DNA of 6,579 nucleotides from Verrucomicrobiota bacterium (GTDB taxonomy: Bacteria > Verrucomicrobiota > Verrucomicrobiia > Limisphaerales > JACRJZ01). Of this stretch, positions 4,445-6,579 are shown one piece after another (positions within the stretch are counted from its first letter, which is position 1; every line of letters starts with the position of its first letter). Location of the stretch: the NCBI GenBank assembly GCA_022711695.1, contig JAKLEJ010000207.1, positions 1 to 6,579 on the forward strand, written 5' to 3'. A program made the translations under genes and the position numbers. The notes beneath the pieces are model-generated. The model had not been told where the DNA came from. It did not search any database and saw only the letters and a list, made by a program, of their open reading frames with translations.

Positions 4445-6193
4445 ATGAAACGCTCCACACTGTCCATGCTGGTTCTGCTCGGCGCCGCCGGTTCGCTGGC
4501 CGGTGCCGCTCCCCGCCCGACCCCGCAACAGCTCGCCTGGCAGCGGCATGAGTTCATTGCCTTTGCCCACTTCGGCATGAACACCTTTACCGACCGCGAG
4601 TGGGGCGACGGCAAGGAAGATCCGAAGCGTTTCAACCCAACCAACTTCGACGCCCGCCAGTGGGCCGCGGTGCTGGAGGAAGCGGGCGTCCGGCTCCTCA
4701 TCCTGACTGCCAAGCACCATGACGGGTTCTGCCTCTGGCCGTCCCGGTTCACCGAGCATTGCGTCAAGAACTCCCCCTGGCGCGAGGGCAAAGGCGATAT
4801 CGTCCGGGAAGTGGTCGAGGCGCTGCGCGAGAAACGGATTCGCGTGGGGCTATATCTATCGCCCTGGGACCGCAACCAGCCGGTGTATGGGGATTCGCCC
4901 CGGTACAACGAGTACTTCCGCAACCAACTGCGCGAGCTGCTCACAAACTACGGCGAGATCGACGAGGTCTGGTTCGACGGCGCCTGCGGCGAGGGGCCCA
5001 ACGGCAAGAAGCAGGAATACGACTGGGCCGGCTACTATGCGCTGATCCGGCAGCTTCAGCCCAACGCGCTCATCGCCATCTGCGGGCCGGACATCCGCTG
5101 GGTCGGCAACGAATCGGGCGTGGCCCGCGAGAACGAGTCCTCGGTCGTCATGCGCGGCGGGCAGCCCGCCTGGCATCCTGCCGAGTGCGACGTGTCCATC
5201 CGCCCGGGCTGGTTCTATCACGCCAGCGAGGACGCCAAGGTCAAATCCCTGGCCACGCTGGCCGACATCTACTTCAAGTCCGCGGGCCGAAACTCGGTGT
5301 TGCTGCTGAACATCCCGCCCGACCGCCGCGGCCGGATCGCCGATGCCGATGTCGCCCGGCTGCGGGAGTTCGGCGCCTTTGTTCGCCAGCTCCATGCCAC
5401 CAACTTCGTCGCCGACGCCGCCCTCAGCGCGTCCAGCCGACGCGATCCTGCGGGGCATGAGCGGCAGCTTGCGGACGGCCGGCTGGACACGAGCTGGACG
5501 CCGACCGGGGAACTAGCGACGGGGACGATCGAGGTCGATTTGGGCCAGCCTCGCACGTTCAATGTGGCGCGCCTCCAGGAAGACATCGCCCTTGGGGAGC
5601 GGGTCCAGGCCTATCGTGTCGAGGCGCTGGAAGGCGACAAGTGGCGCACCCTCGCCGCCAGCCAAGTCATCGGCCACAAGCAGTTGCGGCGGTTTCCGGC
5701 TGTCACCGCCCGGCGGGCCCGGGTGGTCATCGAAAAGGCCTCGGCCCCGCCCGCCCTTGCCGAGTTCGGGCTTCACTTCAATCCGATCGCGCCCTCGGGC
5801 TCGGGCGCGCTCAGCGCCCACCGCCCCGCCACCGCCTCGGACGTTCACCCCGGCGGAACCCAGTTTGGGGCGGACAAGGCCGTGGATGACGATCCGGAAA
5901 CGCGCTGGGCGACCTCCGACCAAATCAAGCAGGCGTGGCTGGAAGTCGAGCTGGCGCAGCCTGCGGCCATCTCGCGCCTGGTCATCAAGGAACTCGACCC
6001 GCGCCTGAGCAAGTTCCAGCTTCAATACCGGTTGACTGCGGGCGAGGAATGGAAGACGGCCTACGAAGGCGCCAAGGCTGGCGTCAATTTCTCGGCCTCG
6101 TTCCCGCCCGTCCAGGCTCGCCAGGTACGCTTGAGTATCCTCGACTCCACCCGGCCGCCGACGATTTGGGAGTTCCAGGTCTTTGCCAGGTAA
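4445..6193 (+). CDS. Secreted GH29 alpha-L-fucosidase with two discoidin-like domains
   Basis: The 582-residue enzyme is predicted to remove alpha-L-fucose from glycans outside the cytoplasm. ATG at 4445 opens a clear signal peptide (MKRSTLSMLVLLGAAGSLAGA, cleaved near residue 21-22); the frame is open to 4310 but that part overlies the HD remnant. The GH29 barrel spans about 30-320, with FIAFAHFGMNTF (37-48), TAKHHDGFCLWPS (88-100), VGLYLSPWDRN (134-144) and VWFDG (175-179). Asp178 is the expected nucleophile. HPAECDVSIRPGWFYH (244-259) offers Glu247 as likely acid/base. Two F5/8 type C (CBM32-like) domains follow, about 320-447 (LADGRLDTSWTP, IEVDLGQPRTF) and 455-582 (AVDDDPETRWAT, WLEVELAQPAAISRLVIKE), probably for glycan binding. 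The sequence around the putative acid/base resembles the linkage-selective GH29-B group, though that is tentative. A beta-helix gene follows after 22 bases, so both probably act on one fucose-containing polysaccharide. The ribosome-binding site is weak (GGAAA too close to the ATG). Confidence 0.93.
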   Translation: MKRSTLSMLVLLGAAGSLAGAAPRPTPQQLAWQRHEFIAFAHFGMNTFTDREWGDGKEDPKRFNPTNFDARQWAAVLEEAGVRLLILTAKHHDGFCLWPSRFTEHCVKNSPWREGKGDIVREVVEALREKRIRVGLYLSPWDRNQPVYGDSPRYNEYFRNQLRELLTNYGEIDEVWFDGACGEGPNGKKQEYDWAGYYALIRQLQPNALIAICGPDIRWVGNESGVARENESSVVMRGGQPAWHPAECDVSIRPGWFYHASEDAKVKSLATLADIYFKSAGRNSVLLLNIPPDRRGRIADADVARLREFGAFVRQLHATNFVADAALSASSRRDPAGHERQLADGRLDTSWTPTGELATGTIEVDLGQPRTFNVARLQEDIALGERVQAYRVEALEGDKWRTLAASQVIGHKQLRRFPAVTARRARVVIEKASAPPALAEFGLHFNPIAPSGSGALSAHRPATASDVHPGGTQFGADKAVDDDPETRWATSDQIKQAWLEVELAQPAAISRLVIKELDPRLSKFQLQYRLTAGEEWKTAYEGAKAGVNFSASFPPVQARQVRLSILDSTRPPTIWEFQVFAR

Positions 6194-6215
6194 CTTAGCC
6201 GCCTCCGGAGCTTTT

Positions 6216-6579
6216 ATGAAGAAACATCGCATTGCAGTCTGGTCAGCGCTGGCGTGGCTGGCCGCGTGGCTGCCATCGGCGACCGCCGCCGAACCCCTGG
6301 TGCTCCACGTGGCGACGAACGGCAACGATCGGTGGTCCGGCCTGCTGGCCGCGCCGAACGCCGCCGGCGACGACGGCCCGCTGGCATCCCTCACCGGCGC
6401 GCGGGACCGGGTTCGCGCGCGGCGGGCGGAGGCGCCAGGGCCATCGGGGCCGGTGACGGTGCGGGTTCACGGCGGCGTGTATCGGATGGAAAAGGCGCTC
6501 GTGCTCGAGCCCGTGGATTCGGGCGCCGCCGACGCCCCGGTGGTCTATGAGGCGGCCGGCAACGAGCGGCCGGTCTTCA
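6216..6579 (+). CDS. Secreted right-handed beta-helix protein (3' end outside window)
   Basis: An open frame of 121 codons runs off the right edge. GGAG lies five bases before the ATG. The start MKKHRIAVWSALAWLAAWLP is a signal peptide with likely cleavage after TAA at residue 25. The mature part opens with LVLHVATNGNDRWSG (28-42), then AAPNAAGDDGPLASLTGARDRVR, VTVRVHGGVYRMEKALVLEP (80-99) and DAPVVYEAAGNERPV. This is the N-terminal cap and first coils of the pectate-lyase-like parallel beta-helix proteins common in polysaccharide-degrading bacteria. These proteins are usually about 600-900 residues long and act as polysaccharide lyases, hydrolases or binding proteins. The catalytic part is not in the window, so the activity cannot be stated. 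The 22-base gap to the fucosidase gene indicates an operon. Confidence 0.82.
   Translation, partial: MKKHRIAVWSALAWLAAWLPSATAAEPLVLHVATNGNDRWSGLLAAPNAAGDDGPLASLTGARDRVRARRAEAPGPSGPVTVRVHGGVYRMEKALVLEPVDSGAADAPVVYEAAGNERPVF

Noticed and set aside
3946..4944. A 332-codon open frame on the minus strand over the methyltransferase, HD remnant and fucosidase start.
   Set aside because: Ser/Arg/Pro-rich translation with no domain; it crosses three unrelated + strand coding regions.
5513..6394. A 293-codon open frame on the minus strand over the fucosidase C-terminal domains.
   Set aside because: It is antisense to clear discoidin-like domains and the next gene's signal peptide; no family resemblance.

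Overview
The window is GC-rich bacterial DNA with no rRNA, tRNA, CRISPR array or recognisable insertion sequence. It looks like a member of the Verrucomicrobiota (Limisphaerales/Pedosphaera-like). The grounds are a secreted protein ending in a short beta-rich segment that closes on YYRLRMP, secreted glycoside hydrolase and beta-helix genes, and highly structured GC-rich intergenic DNA. This assignment is inference from style, not a database match. All intact genes lie on the + strand.

Region 1 (1-2371) is a two-gene extracytoplasmic flavoprotein module. After a small upstream hairpin terminator there is a sigma70-type promoter (TTGACT-17-TATCAT) whose -10 element lies inside a Fur-like dyad. 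It drives a secreted DUF2271-type protein carrying an Ig-like domain, followed with a 4-base overlap by apbE, the FMN transferase. The DUF2271 protein contains DGYTSAT, a close match to the acceptor motif that ApbE modifies on threonine. The simplest reading is that gene 2 flavinylates gene 1 outside the cytoplasm, possibly under iron control.

Region 2 (2372-2752) has no convincing gene. It holds a strongly folded element (about 2404-2513) that can be drawn as a three-way junction plus a perfect hairpin ending in TTT.

Region 3 (2753-4389) holds a small three-helix membrane protein, a free-standing double Clp N-domain protein without AAA+ modules, a class I SAM methyltransferase, and the 5' remnant of an HD-domain hydrolase gene. 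The remnant overlaps the methyltransferase stop and loses its family similarity at about 4389.

Region 4 (4445-6579) is a polysaccharide-degradation pair: a secreted GH29 alpha-L-fucosidase with two C-terminal discoidin-like domains and, 22 bases later, the start of a secreted right-handed beta-helix protein that runs off the window. The abrupt end of the HD gene just before this pair suggests a rearrangement joined region 4 to region 3.
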